A stretch of 50,415 nt of DNA from an uncultured Ruminococcus sp. GTDB taxonomy: Bacteria > Bacillota > Clostridia > Oscillospirales > Acutalibacteraceae. Shown piece by piece: positions 1-8,302 of the stretch; position 1 is the stretch's first letter, and each line of letters starts with the position of its first letter. The position numbers and the translations under genes were made by a program. The stretch lies in assembly GCA_902802795.1 (NCBI GenBank), contig CADCNI010000031.1, positions 1-50,415 of the forward strand. The letters are read 5' to 3'. The notes beneath the pieces are model-generated. The model saw only the letters and a list, made by a program, of their open reading frames with translations. It was not told the DNA's origin and did not search any database.

Positions 1-643
1 ACGTCTTTTGCAAAGTTCATTTTTACCACCCTATTATATTTTAGCATATTGGTTTTGCTTTGGCTATATGAATTTTAAGTTAGTGCTTATGGGGCAGGGC
101 CCTGCTGGGGAGTGGGGCAAGGCCCCATAAGCGCCGCAAACGGCGCGAGCAAGACGCGCTAAGATCCAAGACGGAGCTGGGCGAATTCGGACAGGCAACC
201 CATCTGTATTCGCCCATCCCCGTCGCAAATCTGAGCGCGTTCCGCTCGTTCGGCTTCGCCTCACTCGTGGGGCGCTGCCCACTCCCCGCTGGTGGCGCTG
301 CCCCCAGACCCCTGCCAGGAGGAACTATAGCAATCCAAACAAACAAAAAGACAAGTTCGGCGCGCTGGTGAGCACATGGCTGCGTTGTCGTCCTAGGTGG
401 GCGCCAGCCCACCGTCGTCCTTGATTATTTGGATTGCTATAGTTCCCAGATGACGCTTGTCGTCATCGGCTGGACTCCCACGCTCGCATTCGCTCGCTAG
501 TTACGCTTCGCTTTTTCTTCTTTTTTCTTTTTCTCTCCACTCCCCACTTCCCACTCCCCACTAAATTCTCATTTATCTCCTTAATGATGGATTGAACAGA
601 CCAATTTATGAACAAAAACAGAAAAATAAAATATTGCTTGTAC
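1..643. other. Gene-poor, repeat-rich left edge
   Basis: I see no convincing gene here. A minus-strand ATG at 18-20 preceded by a GGGTGG-like site and a TATAAT could be the start of a gene running off the left edge, but only six codons are visible. Positions 90-320 are very GC-rich and contain a degenerate inverted pair (GGGGAGTGGGGCAAGGCCCC near 116 against its reverse near 270-290), so this may be another intergenic repeat. Positions 449-467 form a small hairpin (GATGACG/CGTCATC). Positions 535-562 carry the short tandem motif CCCACTCCCCACT. The ORFs crossing this stretch are repeat-derived and have no coding character. Confidence 0.5.
328..439 (+). mobile_element. TA-flanked palindromic mini-element, copy 1
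   Basis: This 112-bp element begins TAGCAATCCAAAC and ends ATTATTTGGATTGCTA, so the ends are inverted repeats of about 15 bp with one mismatch. It is flanked by TA at 326-327 and 440-441. The interior holds the family's core hairpin GGTGGGC-GCCA-GCCCACC between two GTCGTCC direct repeats. Compared with the copy at 26191 it lacks about 18 bp near the right end. The flanks GGAAC and GTTCC imply that the empty target was the palindrome GGAACTAGTTCC. It encodes no transposase, so it resembles a MITE of an IS630/Tc1-mariner-like transposase (inference from the TA duplication). Confidence 0.85.
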
Positions 644-683
644 AAAATGACTTGATATTTTAAAGAAAATGACTTGATATTTT
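644..683 (+). repeat. Tandem 18-bp direct repeat upstream of promoter
   Basis: AAAATGACTTGATATTTT occurs at 644-661 and again at 666-683, a 22-bp period, that is two helical turns. The second copy overlaps the -35 region of the promoter at 674-702. The arrangement suggests a dimeric regulator site or a promoter duplication; the factor is unknown. Confidence 0.7.
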
Positions 684-702
684 CGGGATTAGGGAGTAAA
701 AT
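674..702 (+). promoter_or_regulatory. Promoter of the 736-3697 gene run
   Basis: TTGATA at 674-679, a 17-bp spacer, and TAAAAT at 697-702. Transcription would begin near 709, which places the GTG at 715 too close to the RNA start to be a ribosome-bound start. This favours starting the first gene at 736 or 742. Confidence 0.65.
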
Positions 703-735
703 AATACATCAGTAGTGAATACCCTTTCGGGAGTG

Positions 736-1257
736 ATGGTTTTGTCAGAGCAGTTAAATATCAATAAGGAATACAGCCGGTTGTCGGAGCTGTTTTTTGC
801 CGTGTGGAATGTAGAACCGCCTATCAATTATATCTGGGTGGATTTTGACAATGAACAGGTGATGTGCGGTCAGCATGACGAAATCTGCGATCTGGCGGGC
901 GAACGCCGCAATCTACGGGCGCAGGGCGGCAAATTTGTGGAGCTGATCTCCTACGATGAAAACGGCGAAGCCATCCGGAATTTCGACGCCTTTTCCTTTG
1001 AGGAGGAAATCCCCTTTCTCAAAGCCAACCGCGCCGATCTCATGCGCTTTCTCGGCGTGCTGCAAAAAATAGATATTCTGAGCTGGCGCAGCAGCTTTCC
1101 CTCCCAGCGTGAGGGCATCAGCTGGCGTATAGATATCTATTCCGGCAACGGCAGTGAGAAACATTCCAAGGGACAGGCGAGATTCCCCGTGGAATGGGCG
1201 GAATTCGGCAAATCCATCAGTATGCTGGTGCAGTCGGTGCAGGCCGACAACAAATAA
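736..1257 (+). CDS. Hypothetical protein, about 173 aa
   Basis: I do not recognise the family. It is a soluble, acidic protein without signal peptide or membrane segment. It is rich in aromatic residues (WNVEPPINYIWVDFDNEQV near the N-terminus) and ends with a Gln/Asp/Lys tail. The frame is open from a GTG at 715. However, the GGGAG site at 729-733 suits the TTG at 742 (8-nt spacing) or, less well, the ATG at 736. It is the first gene after the 674-702 promoter and is followed 21 nt later by a membrane-anchored L,D-transpeptidase, so a shared transcript is likely. A cell-envelope role would be guesswork from position. Confidence 0.75.
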   Translation: MVLSEQLNINKEYSRLSELFFAVWNVEPPINYIWVDFDNEQVMCGQHDEICDLAGERRNLRAQGGKFVELISYDENGEAIRNFDAFSFEEEIPFLKANRADLMRFLGVLQKIDILSWRSSFPSQREGISWRIDIYSGNGSEKHSKGQARFPVEWAEFGKSISMLVQSVQADNK

Positions 1258-1278
1258 ATTCTCCCCCGGCCAAGAGGA

Positions 1279-2403
1279 GTGATGATGATGGCAGACAAGG
1301 ACAGAAACAACCAAAACGTCAATCAGCCCAGCCCGTTTGATGTGCTCAACAGCGCGTTTGCGGAGCAGGATGAGGAAATCAAAAACCGCGCGGAAGTCGA
1401 AAGAATGCGCAAGATATACGATATGCAACAGACCAAAAAAGCCGCTGCCACCGCCGTGGCCGCCGAGAAGGCGGAAAAGGCGGGACAGGAGGAGGACGAC
1501 GAAGCCTCCGGCGGAAGCTGTCTGGGCTGGTTTTTTAAAGGATTGCTGGTTCTCTTTTTAGCGGCTGTGCTGGCTTGGATTATTTTCATGCCCAGCGGCA
1601 GTCTGAAAGAATTGTGGAGCTACATAGAGGGGCAGATTGCCACGGTTTCGCATGGCCTGACCCATTCGGAACAGGCGACGGATGCGGGTACCGCCTCCAC
1701 GCTGCCCACCACGAATGTAGTCAATGACGACAGAACTCCTGCCACGACCGAAGCGCAACCCACCGAAATCGCTTCCGTTACCGAAGCGGTGACCACTACC
1801 GCCGCGACCACAGCCGCCGCAGTGACGACGGCTAAGAAAACACAGACAGCCACGACCACGGCGGCGCAGGCGGAAAGTGATACGGACGAGCAGGAAGATA
1901 TCGTGGACGAAGCGTCGCGGCATATCGTCGTTTATCTTAAAAGTCAGTTGGCGGTGGTATATGAGCCGTCGGGCGAAATTGCCAAGGCGTTCATCTGCTC
2001 CACAGGCAAGGCCTCCACACCTACCCGTACAGGCAATTATAAGATTCGCGCCAAATACCGTTGGCGGCTCATGATCGGCAACTGCTACACGCAGTATGCT
2101 TCCTCTTTCAGTTCGGGCTATCTGCTGCATTCTATTCCTTACAACAAGCGCAATGCGGGTACCATGTCCAACGCTTCCTACGACAAGCTCGGAAATCCGG
2201 CCTCCTCCGGATGTGTGCGGTTGTGTTTCCGCGACTCCAAGTGGATTTATGACAATTGCCCCATAGGAACGAGCGTCAGAGTGACGGATGATTTTGCCCC
2301 CGTCGGTGTGGAGGGAGAAGCGATTCCCTCACGCATTGACGATGCGGCACACAGCGGGTGGGATCCCACCGATGACGCGCCGGAGAGTCCTTACAACAAT
2401 TGA
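1279..2403 (+). CDS. Membrane-anchored L,D-transpeptidase (YkuD domain)
   Basis: Layout of the 374 residues: a charged Ala/Lys/Glu-rich cytoplasmic part (1-80), one transmembrane helix at about 83-107 (LGWFFKGLLVLFLAAVLAWI), a Thr/Ala/Glu-rich low-complexity spacer (about 130-215) that could span the wall, and a C-terminal YkuD catalytic domain (about 217-340). The catalytic signature reads LLHSIPYN, then SSGCVRL, with Cys312 as the expected nucleophile. The usual SHGCxR histidine is replaced by Ser. YkuD enzymes form 3-3 peptidoglycan cross-links or attach proteins to peptidoglycan. The start follows AGAGGAG; ATGs at 1279 and 1282 are about equally possible. The TM plus Thr-rich linker design recurs in the two NlpC/P60 proteins at 44-46 kb. 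Confidence 0.9.
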   Translation: MMMMADKDRNNQNVNQPSPFDVLNSAFAEQDEEIKNRAEVERMRKIYDMQQTKKAAATAVAAEKAEKAGQEEDDEASGGSCLGWFFKGLLVLFLAAVLAWIIFMPSGSLKELWSYIEGQIATVSHGLTHSEQATDAGTASTLPTTNVVNDDRTPATTEAQPTEIASVTEAVTTTAATTAAAVTTAKKTQTATTTAAQAESDTDEQEDIVDEASRHIVVYLKSQLAVVYEPSGEIAKAFICSTGKASTPTRTGNYKIRAKYRWRLMIGNCYTQYASSFSSGYLLHSIPYNKRNAGTMSNASYDKLGNPASSGCVRLCFRDSKWIYDNCPIGTSVRVTDDFAPVGVEGEAIPSRIDDAAHSGWDPTDDAPESPYNN

Positions 2404-2470
2404 ATGTATAGTATAAAATCCCCATGGGTGCAGACACTATATTGATAAAACTTTTTGAGAGGTGATCAAT

Positions 2471-3181
2471 TTGAGAGCGCTGCGCGGATGGATAAAATTG
2501 GCTTTTCGTCAGGCAGAGGGCAGATATGCGGAAATCACGGCTCTCTGCCTGAAATATTTGACAGCGGCGGCGGTTGGTTCCATGATGACAGTGTTGTGGT
2601 TTCACAACGGCGACACGCCGTATCACGGAGTAACGGCGGTCAGTGCGGTGGGAGCCGCGGTACTCGCCGTATATTTCCGCACAGCCGCCCGTTATCGCCT
2701 CTATGTCATTTCTGGCCAATATCTGTGCTCATCCGAGAAAGTTGCTTCCCCACAACCCACTATCATGCAGCTCCTTGGTTTTGGGCTGGGCTATTGCGCG
2801 GCAGTCTGCTCGGTGTGGACGTTGCTGCTGACGCCTGCCGTGCTGTGTTTTTATGCCGGGGTGGATTTTTACGCCATGAGCGGCAATCGGCAGCAATTTA
2901 TGCTGCTGCTGTGCGCTTTCTTCTGTTTGTTGGTGGGCGGCTTGCTGACGGCGGCGGTGACTGCGGCGCGCATGGGCTGCGCCGAATATCTCTATTTCAG
3001 TGGTGAATGCGGCACGGTTATGGAAGCGCTTGACCTTTCCCGACAGATCACGCGGGAGGATGGAGGTGACCTGCTGACACTTTCGCTGCTTACGGCGCCC
3101 TGCGGCATGGGCATTGCCGCGATTTCCCGTTTTAACTTTTCTCAGACCCTCTTGCTGCATGATGAAAGGATGTGTGAATAA
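2471..3181 (+). CDS. Hypothetical multi-pass membrane protein
   Basis: About 236 residues with four or five hydrophobic segments: near 30-50, 58-75, 105-135, 145-170, and a weaker one near 205-225. No domain is recognised. I prefer the TTG at 2471 because AGAGGTGAT lies just upstream at 2458-2466; the in-frame GTG at 2462 sits inside that Shine-Dalgarno site. The stop codon TAA (3179-3181) directly abuts the nrdG ATG at 3182, which points to translational coupling. Function unknown. Confidence 0.75.
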   Translation: MRALRGWIKLAFRQAEGRYAEITALCLKYLTAAAVGSMMTVLWFHNGDTPYHGVTAVSAVGAAVLAVYFRTAARYRLYVISGQYLCSSEKVASPQPTIMQLLGFGLGYCAAVCSVWTLLLTPAVLCFYAGVDFYAMSGNRQQFMLLLCAFFCLLVGGLLTAAVTAARMGCAEYLYFSGECGTVMEALDLSRQITREDGGDLLTLSLLTAPCGMGIAAISRFNFSQTLLLHDERMCE

Positions 3182-3697
3182 ATGTCACGAATACGCGTTG
3201 CGGGAATCGTTCCCGAATCGGTGGTGGACGGCCCCGGCTTTCGTTACGCGATTTTTACGCAGGGCTGCCGTCACAACTGCCCCGGCTGCCAGAATCCCCA
3301 GACCCACGATTTTGAAGGCGGCTATGTGGTCGATACCGACGATCTGTTTGCCGAGATGATGGAGGACCCGCTGATCAAGGGCATGACCTTTTCGGGCGGC
3401 GATCCTTTTGAGCAGCCGGCTCCGCTCGCGGAACTGGCAGTCAGAGCGCATGCGGCAGGCAAGGATATTGTGGCCTATTCAGGCTATACCTATGAACAAT
3501 TGCTAGCCAAGGCTGCGCAGGAACCGGCAGTGATGGATTTGCTGAGGGAAACCGATGTTCTGATCGACGGCCCCTTTATTCTGGAGCAGCGCAATCTGGA
3601 ACTCAAATTCCGCGGCTCCGACAACCAGCGTGTCATTGACGTTAAGCAATCGCTGGCCAGCGGTGAAGTCGTTACGTTTGAATTTGAAGAAATCTGA
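3182..3697 (+). CDS. nrdG: Anaerobic ribonucleotide reductase activating protein NrdG
   Basis: A 171-aa radical-SAM enzyme of the usual NrdG length. The iron-sulfur ligands are Cys29, Cys33 and Cys36 in GCRHNCPGC (CX3CX2C). TFSGGDPFEQ follows near residue 70, and SGYTYEQL near 100. NrdG reduces S-adenosylmethionine to install the glycyl radical on the class III ribonucleotide reductase NrdD for anaerobic dNTP synthesis. The gene starts immediately after the stop of the membrane gene before it. No nrdD lies nearby, although the two are often adjacent, so the partner must be encoded elsewhere. Confidence 0.93.
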   Translation: MSRIRVAGIVPESVVDGPGFRYAIFTQGCRHNCPGCQNPQTHDFEGGYVVDTDDLFAEMMEDPLIKGMTFSGGDPFEQPAPLAELAVRAHAAGKDIVAYSGYTYEQLLAKAAQEPAVMDLLRETDVLIDGPFILEQRNLELKFRGSDNQRVIDVKQSLASGEVVTFEFEEI

Positions 3698-3745
3698 ACG
3701 CGAAACGCTTCATGAAAAAAACACGTATATTTTCGGCACTTCCGC

Positions 3746-3771
3746 AAATGATAGTATTGCTACTATCATTT
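3746..3771 (+). promoter_or_regulatory. Perfect 11-bp inverted repeat just before a ribosome-binding site
   Basis: AAATGATAGTA, loop TTGC, TACTATCATTT: an exact palindrome ending 3 nt before the GGGAGTG Shine-Dalgarno of the next gene. It may be a repressor operator or an mRNA hairpin near the translation start. A long A/T-rich stem followed by no U-tract argues against a terminator. Confidence 0.7.
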
Positions 3772-3790
3772 GACGGGAGTGTTTTTATTG

Positions 3791-4270
3791 ATGGAAAATA
3801 CAGAACATTCGGCAGCCATGGAACATGGGGCAGACAAGAGACAGAGCGACACACAAAAGCTGCTGCGTGAATGCAACGCAGGCATCAAAATGGGTATCAG
3901 CTCCATCGACGAAGTCATGCCTTCGGTCGAGGATGACCGCCTCAGGCGCACCCTTGAGCGAAGCCGCAAGGAGCATGCCGATCTGGGCGATGAAACGCAC
4001 GAATTGCTGCTGGAATGCGGCGGCGACACCAAAGACCCGCATCCTATCGCCAAGGGTATGTCGTGGCTCACCACCAATGTCAAGCTGCAATGGGGACAGA
4101 GCGACAAGACCGTGGCGGGTATCATGACCGACGGCTGCAATATGGGCGTCAAATCCCTTAACGGCTATCTCAACGAATATTCCTCCGCGGACAGCCAGTC
4201 CCAGCGCATTGCCAAAAAGCTCATTGACATCGAGGAGCGCATGGCGGAACAAATGGCAGCATATCTGTAA
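3791..4270 (+). CDS. Small helical protein, ferritin-like bundle suspected
   Basis: About 159 aa, almost entirely predicted helix. It has charged heptad-like stretches (DTQKLLRECNAGIKMGISSIDEVM; RRTLERSRKEHADLGDETHELLLE) and a C-terminal helix ending EERMAEQMAAYL. Glu and His residues recur along the helices as in four-helix ferritin-like/DUF2383-type proteins, but I cannot assign metal ligands, so this is a fold guess. ATG 3791 (or TTG 3788) follows GGGAGTG at 3775-3781; the frame stays open from TTG 3770. It stands alone between a palindrome and a strong hairpin. Confidence 0.75.
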   Translation: MENTEHSAAMEHGADKRQSDTQKLLRECNAGIKMGISSIDEVMPSVEDDRLRRTLERSRKEHADLGDETHELLLECGGDTKDPHPIAKGMSWLTTNVKLQWGQSDKTVAGIMTDGCNMGVKSLNGYLNEYSSADSQSQRIAKKLIDIEERMAEQMAAYL

Positions 4271-4275
4271 GTGTA

Positions 4276-4332
4276 AAATGTGAAGTGTGGAGTGTGAAGT
4301 TTTCGCAATTTCACACTTCACATTTCACATTT
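4276..4332 (+). terminator. Long hairpin after the helical-protein gene
   Basis: The arms AAATGTGAAGTGTGGAGTG (from 4276) and its near-complement ending at 4332 form a stem of about 23 bp with G-U pairs, followed by C6 and T6. It probably ends the upstream transcript and may itself be a dispersed repeat, since the arms consist of GTGAAGTGT-like units. Confidence 0.6.
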
Positions 4333-4374
4333 CCCCCCTTTTTTAAAGATTAACACATTATTCACATTCCCCTC

Positions 4375-4403
4375 TTGACAAGAGCGGCTGGAAGTGGTAA
4401 ATT
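4375..4403 (+). promoter_or_regulatory. Promoter of hrcA-grpE-dnaK
   Basis: TTGACA at 4375-4380, a 17-bp spacer and TAAATT at 4398-4403. The CIRCE operator begins 12 bp further on and covers the expected start of transcription, the classical geometry for repression by HrcA. Confidence 0.85.
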
Positions 4404-4414
4404 ATTATCATAAA

Positions 4415-4441
4415 TTAGCACTCTGACATCGAGAGTGCTAA
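4415..4441 (+). promoter_or_regulatory. CIRCE operator (HrcA binding site)
   Basis: TTAGCACTC, nine bases, GAGTGCTAA: an exact match to the CIRCE consensus. HrcA binds it as a dimer and is released when GroEL or HrcA folding capacity is titrated by heat damage. It is the only CIRCE I found in the window; none precedes dnaK or dnaJ. Confidence 0.97.
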
Positions 4442-4492
4442 TTTACAAAAATCCAAAGGGTCACACCCTTGATAAGGATGGTTTGATTATAC

Positions 4493-5563
4493 ATGGAGCC
4501 GAGGGCAAGGAAACTCAAAATTTTGGCTTCGATAATCGAAAGTTACGTTCTCACGGGCGAACCGATCGCCAGCAAGGCCTTGGCGGCGGCTATGGAAAAC
4601 GCCGTGTCCTCCGCGACCATCCGCAACGACATGGCGGAGCTGGTGGCGAGCGGCTATCTGGAGCAGCCGCATACGTCCTCCGGCAGAATCCCATCCCAGC
4701 GAGGCTATCGGCTGTATGTCGATCACCTGATGATGGGCAGTCACGAGCTTCCTCTGGAATTGCAGGGGGAGATTGACCGCAGGCTGTCGGCGTTCAGCTA
4801 TGATCCCAATAAGTTTCTGGAAGTCACCGCTTCACTGATTGCGGAGCAGACAGGGCTGCTGGCGGTTGTCACCAATCCGGTGGATCAGCACCCCCAGATC
4901 ACCAACGTGGAGCTGATGCACGTCGGCGGATGCAGCGTGATGCTGTTGCTTATGATTTCACCCGCCAACCTCAAAACGCGCATCTGCCGTCTCAAAGGCA
5001 CGGTCAACGGTGAGGTTCTGGAGCGATGCCGGATGGCCATTCGCGACAGACTGCTGAACCTGCCCACCGAAAGCATGACCGACGCTTTCATCATCGAAAC
5101 GGCCGACCATCTGGGAAGCCTTTGGGACACGCTGCGGCCTCTGATTCTGGCGGCGCGGGAGTGCGTAGAGGAATCGGGCGACATGCAGGTGATCATGGAA
5201 GGCCAGTCCAGCATGCTGGCGCGCGGCGTGTTTGCCGAGTGGCAGCTCGCGGGCATCATGGACTTCATGGAAAAGCGCGGCGCGATTGCGGATTTGCTGG
5301 GGGAGGGCAACGGGTTTGCCAACAGCGGCAGGACGTGTATTCTCATCGGCAACGAGTCCCACCGTCCCGAGCTGGAAGGGACGGGCATGATTACCGAGCG
5401 GTATTACGGCGGAGGGCAGACGGCCGGATGGATCGGCGTTGTCGGGCCTACCCGCATGAATTACGCCAAGCTCATTCCTTACATCGACTACTTCGCGGAC
5501 GCGGTGGGGACGATGCTGCGGGATGTGCTGGGTCATCAGGACGATCCACATACAACATTTTAG
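4493..5563 (+). CDS. hrcA: Heat-inducible transcription repressor HrcA
   Basis: 356 aa, typical HrcA length. The N-terminal winged helix is clear (RKLKILASIIESYVLTGEPI; SSATIRNDMAELVASGYLEQ; HTSSGRIPSQRGYRLYVD), followed by the GAF-like and dimerisation domains. HrcA represses its own operon through the CIRCE at 4415-4441, so the cluster is autoregulated. The ATG at 4493 has only AAGGATGG some 11 nt upstream; a small hairpin (AAGGGT/ACCCTT, 4456-4470) lies in the leader. grpE follows after 16 nt. Confidence 0.96.
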   Translation: MEPRARKLKILASIIESYVLTGEPIASKALAAAMENAVSSATIRNDMAELVASGYLEQPHTSSGRIPSQRGYRLYVDHLMMGSHELPLELQGEIDRRLSAFSYDPNKFLEVTASLIAEQTGLLAVVTNPVDQHPQITNVELMHVGGCSVMLLLMISPANLKTRICRLKGTVNGEVLERCRMAIRDRLLNLPTESMTDAFIIETADHLGSLWDTLRPLILAARECVEESGDMQVIMEGQSSMLARGVFAEWQLAGIMDFMEKRGAIADLLGEGNGFANSGRTCILIGNESHRPELEGTGMITERYYGGGQTAGWIGVVGPTRMNYAKLIPYIDYFADAVGTMLRDVLGHQDDPHTTF

Positions 5564-5579
5564 AAAGGGGCTGCTGATT

Positions 5580-6203
5580 TTGTTCAACAATAAGAAAAAG
5601 GCAGAAGAAAACAAGCCCGAGGAGGCAAAAACCACTCCCGAGACCAAGGAAGAAGAAAAGGCACAGGCAGCGACTGAGACGGCCGAGGCAAAAAACGCCC
5701 AGCCGGAAAAGACCGCTGCGGCGGACGATTCCTCTTTGCAAAAGGCGCTGGACGACGTCAAGACAGAGCTGGAAAAGATCAAGGGCGAACTCGCCAATGT
5801 CACTGATCTTCGCATGCGGCTGGCGGCGGAATACGACAATTTCCGCAAGCGTTCACAGCGCGAAAAGGACGCGCTTTACGCGGACGTCACCGCTTCGAGC
5901 GTGGCAGCGCTGCTTCCCATCGTCGATAATGTAGAGCGTGCCCTTGCCGCGGAGAATGCTTCCGCTGAGGATATGCGCAAGGGCGTGGAGATGATCAACA
6001 CGCAGGCGGCGCAGGCGTTTGAAAAACTGGGTGTTGCATCTTTCGGCGCTGTCGGAGAGGACTTCGACCCCAATCTTCACAACTGTGTCGGCACGGCACC
6101 CGCGGAAGGTGTGGAATCCGGCAAGATCGCGCTGGTGCTGCAAAAGGGCTACAAGCTCGGCGACAAGGTCATCCGACCCGCCATGGTGCAGGTCGCTGAA
6201 TAA
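5580..6203 (+). CDS. grpE: Nucleotide exchange factor GrpE
   Basis: About 207 aa. A Lys/Glu/Ala-rich disordered N-terminus (1-50) leads into the long coiled coil (LQKALDDVKTELEKIKGELA) and the four-helix/beta-wing region, with MRLAAEYDNFRKRSQREKD and the C-terminal signature VLQKGYKLGDKVIRPAMVQV. It releases ADP from DnaK. The start is the TTG at 5580, nine nt after GGGG at 5567-5570. The upstream in-frame ATG at 5523 lies inside hrcA and would add an unrelated peptide. It is co-transcribed with hrcA. Confidence 0.95.
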   Translation: MFNNKKKAEENKPEEAKTTPETKEEEKAQAATETAEAKNAQPEKTAAADDSSLQKALDDVKTELEKIKGELANVTDLRMRLAAEYDNFRKRSQREKDALYADVTASSVAALLPIVDNVERALAAENASAEDMRKGVEMINTQAAQAFEKLGVASFGAVGEDFDPNLHNCVGTAPAEGVESGKIALVLQKGYKLGDKVIRPAMVQVAE

Positions 6204-6326
6204 CCGTTTCCTTTCTTTGCATAAAAAAAGAAGACGGTACGGAGCAATCCGTTTGACATAGATTTGATTTCAACGCAAACTATCACACAATCCATAACAG
6301 AATGAAATTTTCAGGAGGAATTTATT

Positions 6327-8150
6327 ATGGCAAAGACAATCGGTATTGATTTAGGTACAACCAATTCATGCGTAGCAGTTATCGAAGGCGGCGAAGCCGT
6401 CGTTATCCCCAACAGCGAAGGAGCGAGAACCACTCCTTCCGTTGTGGGTTTCAGCAAGACAGGCGAGAGAATGGTAGGTACTGTCGCAAAGCGTCAGGCC
6501 ATCACCAACCCTGACAGAACCGTTTCCTCCATCAAGAGAGAAATGGGTACCAATCACACCGTTTCCATCGACGACAAGAAGTACACCCCGCAGGAGATTT
6601 CCGCAATGATTCTGCAAAAGCTCAAGGCAGACGCGGAAGCCTACCTCGGCGAAAAAGTTACCAGTGCGGTTATCACCGTTCCGGCCTACTTCACCGACTC
6701 CCAGCGTCAGGCGACCAAGGATGCCGGCAAAATTGCGGGTCTGGACGTCAAGAGAATTATCAACGAGCCGACCGCAGCCGCTCTTTCCTACGGCATTGAC
6801 AAGGAAACCGACCAGAAGGTCATGGTTTACGATCTCGGCGGCGGTACGTTTGATGTCTCCATCATCGAAATGGGCGACGGCGTGCAGGAAGTGCTCGCTA
6901 CCGCCGGTAACAACCGTCTGGGCGGCGATGATTTCGACGCGAGAATCATCAACTGGATCTGCGAAGAGTTCCGCAGAAGCGACGGAGTGGATCTTTCCCG
7001 CGACAAAATGGCCATGCAGAGATTGAAGGAAGCCGCTGAAAAGGCGAAGATCGAGCTTTCCGGCATGACCACCGCGCAGATCAACCTGCCTTTCATTACT
7101 TCTGACTCCACCGGCCCGAAGCATCTTGACCTCACGCTTTCCAGAGCGAAGTTCAACGAGCTGACTGCCGATCTCGTAGAAAAGACGATGGGTCCTGTCC
7201 GTCAGGCGCTCTCCGACAGCGGACTTTCCGTCAGCCAGATCGACAAGGTTCTCATGGTAGGCGGTTCTTCCAGAATCCCCGCCGTGCAGGAAGCTGTCAA
7301 AAAGATCATCGGCAAGGAGCCTTTCAAGGGCATCAACCCCGATGAATGCGTGGCGCTCGGCGCTGCCATTCAGGGCGGTGTTCTTGGCGGCGAAGTAGAA
7401 GGCCTGCTCCTGCTTGACGTCACCCCGCTTTCGCTGGGTATCGAGACGATGGGCGAAGTCTGCACCAAGATCATCGAGAGAAACACCACCATCCCGACCA
7501 AGAAGTCGCAGGTATTCACCACCGCTGCCGACAACCAGACTTCCGTGGAAGTCAAGGTGCTCCAGGGTGAGCGTGAATTCTCCAGAGACAACAAGCTGCT
7601 CGGCGTGTTCCACCTCGACGGTATTGCACCCGCACGCAGAGGCATTCCGCAGATCGAAGTTACCTTCGACATCGACGCCAACGGCATCGTGAATGTTTCC
7701 GCAAGAGATAAGGGCACCGGCAAGGAGCAGCACATCACCATTACTTCTTCCACTTCCATGGATAAGGCGGACATCGAGAGAGCCGTCAAGGATGCCGAGA
7801 AGTACGCGGCGGAAGACGCCAAGCGCAGAGAAGAAGTGGACATCCGCAACAATGCCGATCAGATCATCTACCAGACCGAGAAGCTGCTTGACGATCTGGG
7901 CGACAAAGTGGATTCTTCCACCAAGTCCACCGTGCAGTCCAAGATCAGCGATCTCCGCGCGGTCAAGGATACCGCTTCGGCTGACGAAGTCAAGTCCAAG
8001 ACCGACGCGCTCCAGCAGGAGCTTTACAAGCTGAGCGAACAGCTTTACAAGGACGCGGGCGCGCAGGGCGGCGCACCTCAGGGCGGCGCGTATGACGCGG
8101 GCTTTGAGGATGCGGGCAACGGCGGCTACAATGACGTTGACAACAACTGA
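6327..8150 (+). CDS. dnaK: Molecular chaperone DnaK (Hsp70)
   Basis: 607 aa, the usual length for Gram-positive DnaK. N-terminal ATPase signature [13 protein letters not shown], then [13 protein letters not shown] and [13 protein letters not shown]. The linker [15 protein letters not shown] leads to the substrate-binding beta-sandwich, and a helical lid ends in a Gly/Ala/Gln-rich tail ([15 protein letters not shown]). With DnaJ and GrpE it folds and refolds client proteins. ATG 6327 follows CAGGAGG. The 123-nt gap after grpE has no second CIRCE and only a weak promoter candidate, so expression probably comes from the hrcA promoter. Confidence 0.98.
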   Translation: MAKTIGIDLGTTNSCVAVIEGGEAVVIPNSEGARTTPSVVGFSKTGERMVGTVAKRQAITNPDRTVSSIKREMGTNHTVSIDDKKYTPQEISAMILQKLKADAEAYLGEKVTSAVITVPAYFTDSQRQATKDAGKIAGLDVKRIINEPTAAALSYGIDKETDQKVMVYDLGGGTFDVSIIEMGDGVQEVLATAGNNRLGGDDFDARIINWICEEFRRSDGVDLSRDKMAMQRLKEAAEKAKIELSGMTTAQINLPFITSDSTGPKHLDLTLSRAKFNELTADLVEKTMGPVRQALSDSGLSVSQIDKVLMVGGSSRIPAVQEAVKKIIGKEPFKGINPDECVALGAAIQGGVLGGEVEGLLLLDVTPLSLGIETMGEVCTKIIERNTTIPTKKSQVFTTAADNQTSVEVKVLQGEREFSRDNKLLGVFHLDGIAPARRGIPQIEVTFDIDANGIVNVSARDKGTGKEQHITITSSTSMDKADIERAVKDAEKYAAEDAKRREEVDIRNNADQIIYQTEKLLDDLGDKVDSSTKSTVQSKISDLRAVKDTASADEVKSKTDALQQELYKLSEQLYKDAGAQGGAPQGGAYDAGFEDAGNGGYNDVDNN

Positions 8151-8202
8151 TTTGTTTCCGCGTCAAGCGGTTTAAACCTTGACAAATAATCACTTGTAAA
8201 AG

Positions 8203-8239
8203 ATGATTGGGGCGGTGGATTGCCATTCGTCCCAATCAT
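8203..8239. repeat. Hairpin between dnaK and dnaJ
   Basis: ATGATTGGG at 8203-8211 pairs with CCCAATCAT at 8231-8239. There is no T-run, so it is not a standard intrinsic terminator. It may stabilise the dnaK mRNA end or help separate dnaK from the dnaJ transcript. Confidence 0.5.
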
Positions 8240-8302
8240 TGTTATGCGTATCTCTCTGTTCTGTTTGTTGGATAAGTCGGTGCGGATTGTGGATAATCGG
8301 TA

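Noticed and set aside
1-20. Possible gene start on the minus strand at the left edge
   Set aside because: Only six codons are visible; the upstream TATAAT and GGGTGG are suggestive but not enough to annotate.
80-412. Minus-strand ORF of 110 codons whose start matches one at 44043-44336
   Set aside because: The shared peptide (MGWRPPRTTTQPCAH...) comes from the mini-element copies themselves; it is interrupted differently in each copy, so it is not a conserved protein.
644-683. Direct repeats considered as a CRISPR array
   Set aside because: Only two units with a 4-bp gap; no further repeat-spacer structure and no cas genes anywhere in the window.
4958-5848. 296-codon minus ORF across hrcA and grpE
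   Set aside because: Overlaps two certain genes and its N-terminal half is low-complexity Ser/Ala; a shadow.
6204-6326. Search for a second CIRCE before dnaK
   Set aside because: No TTAGCACTC/GAGTGCTAA pair; the TTGACA there lacks a convincing -10 box.
6366-7733. 455-codon ORF opposite dnaK
   Set aside because: An antisense shadow of a highly biased coding sequence; no domain, no ribosome site, and dnaK is certain.
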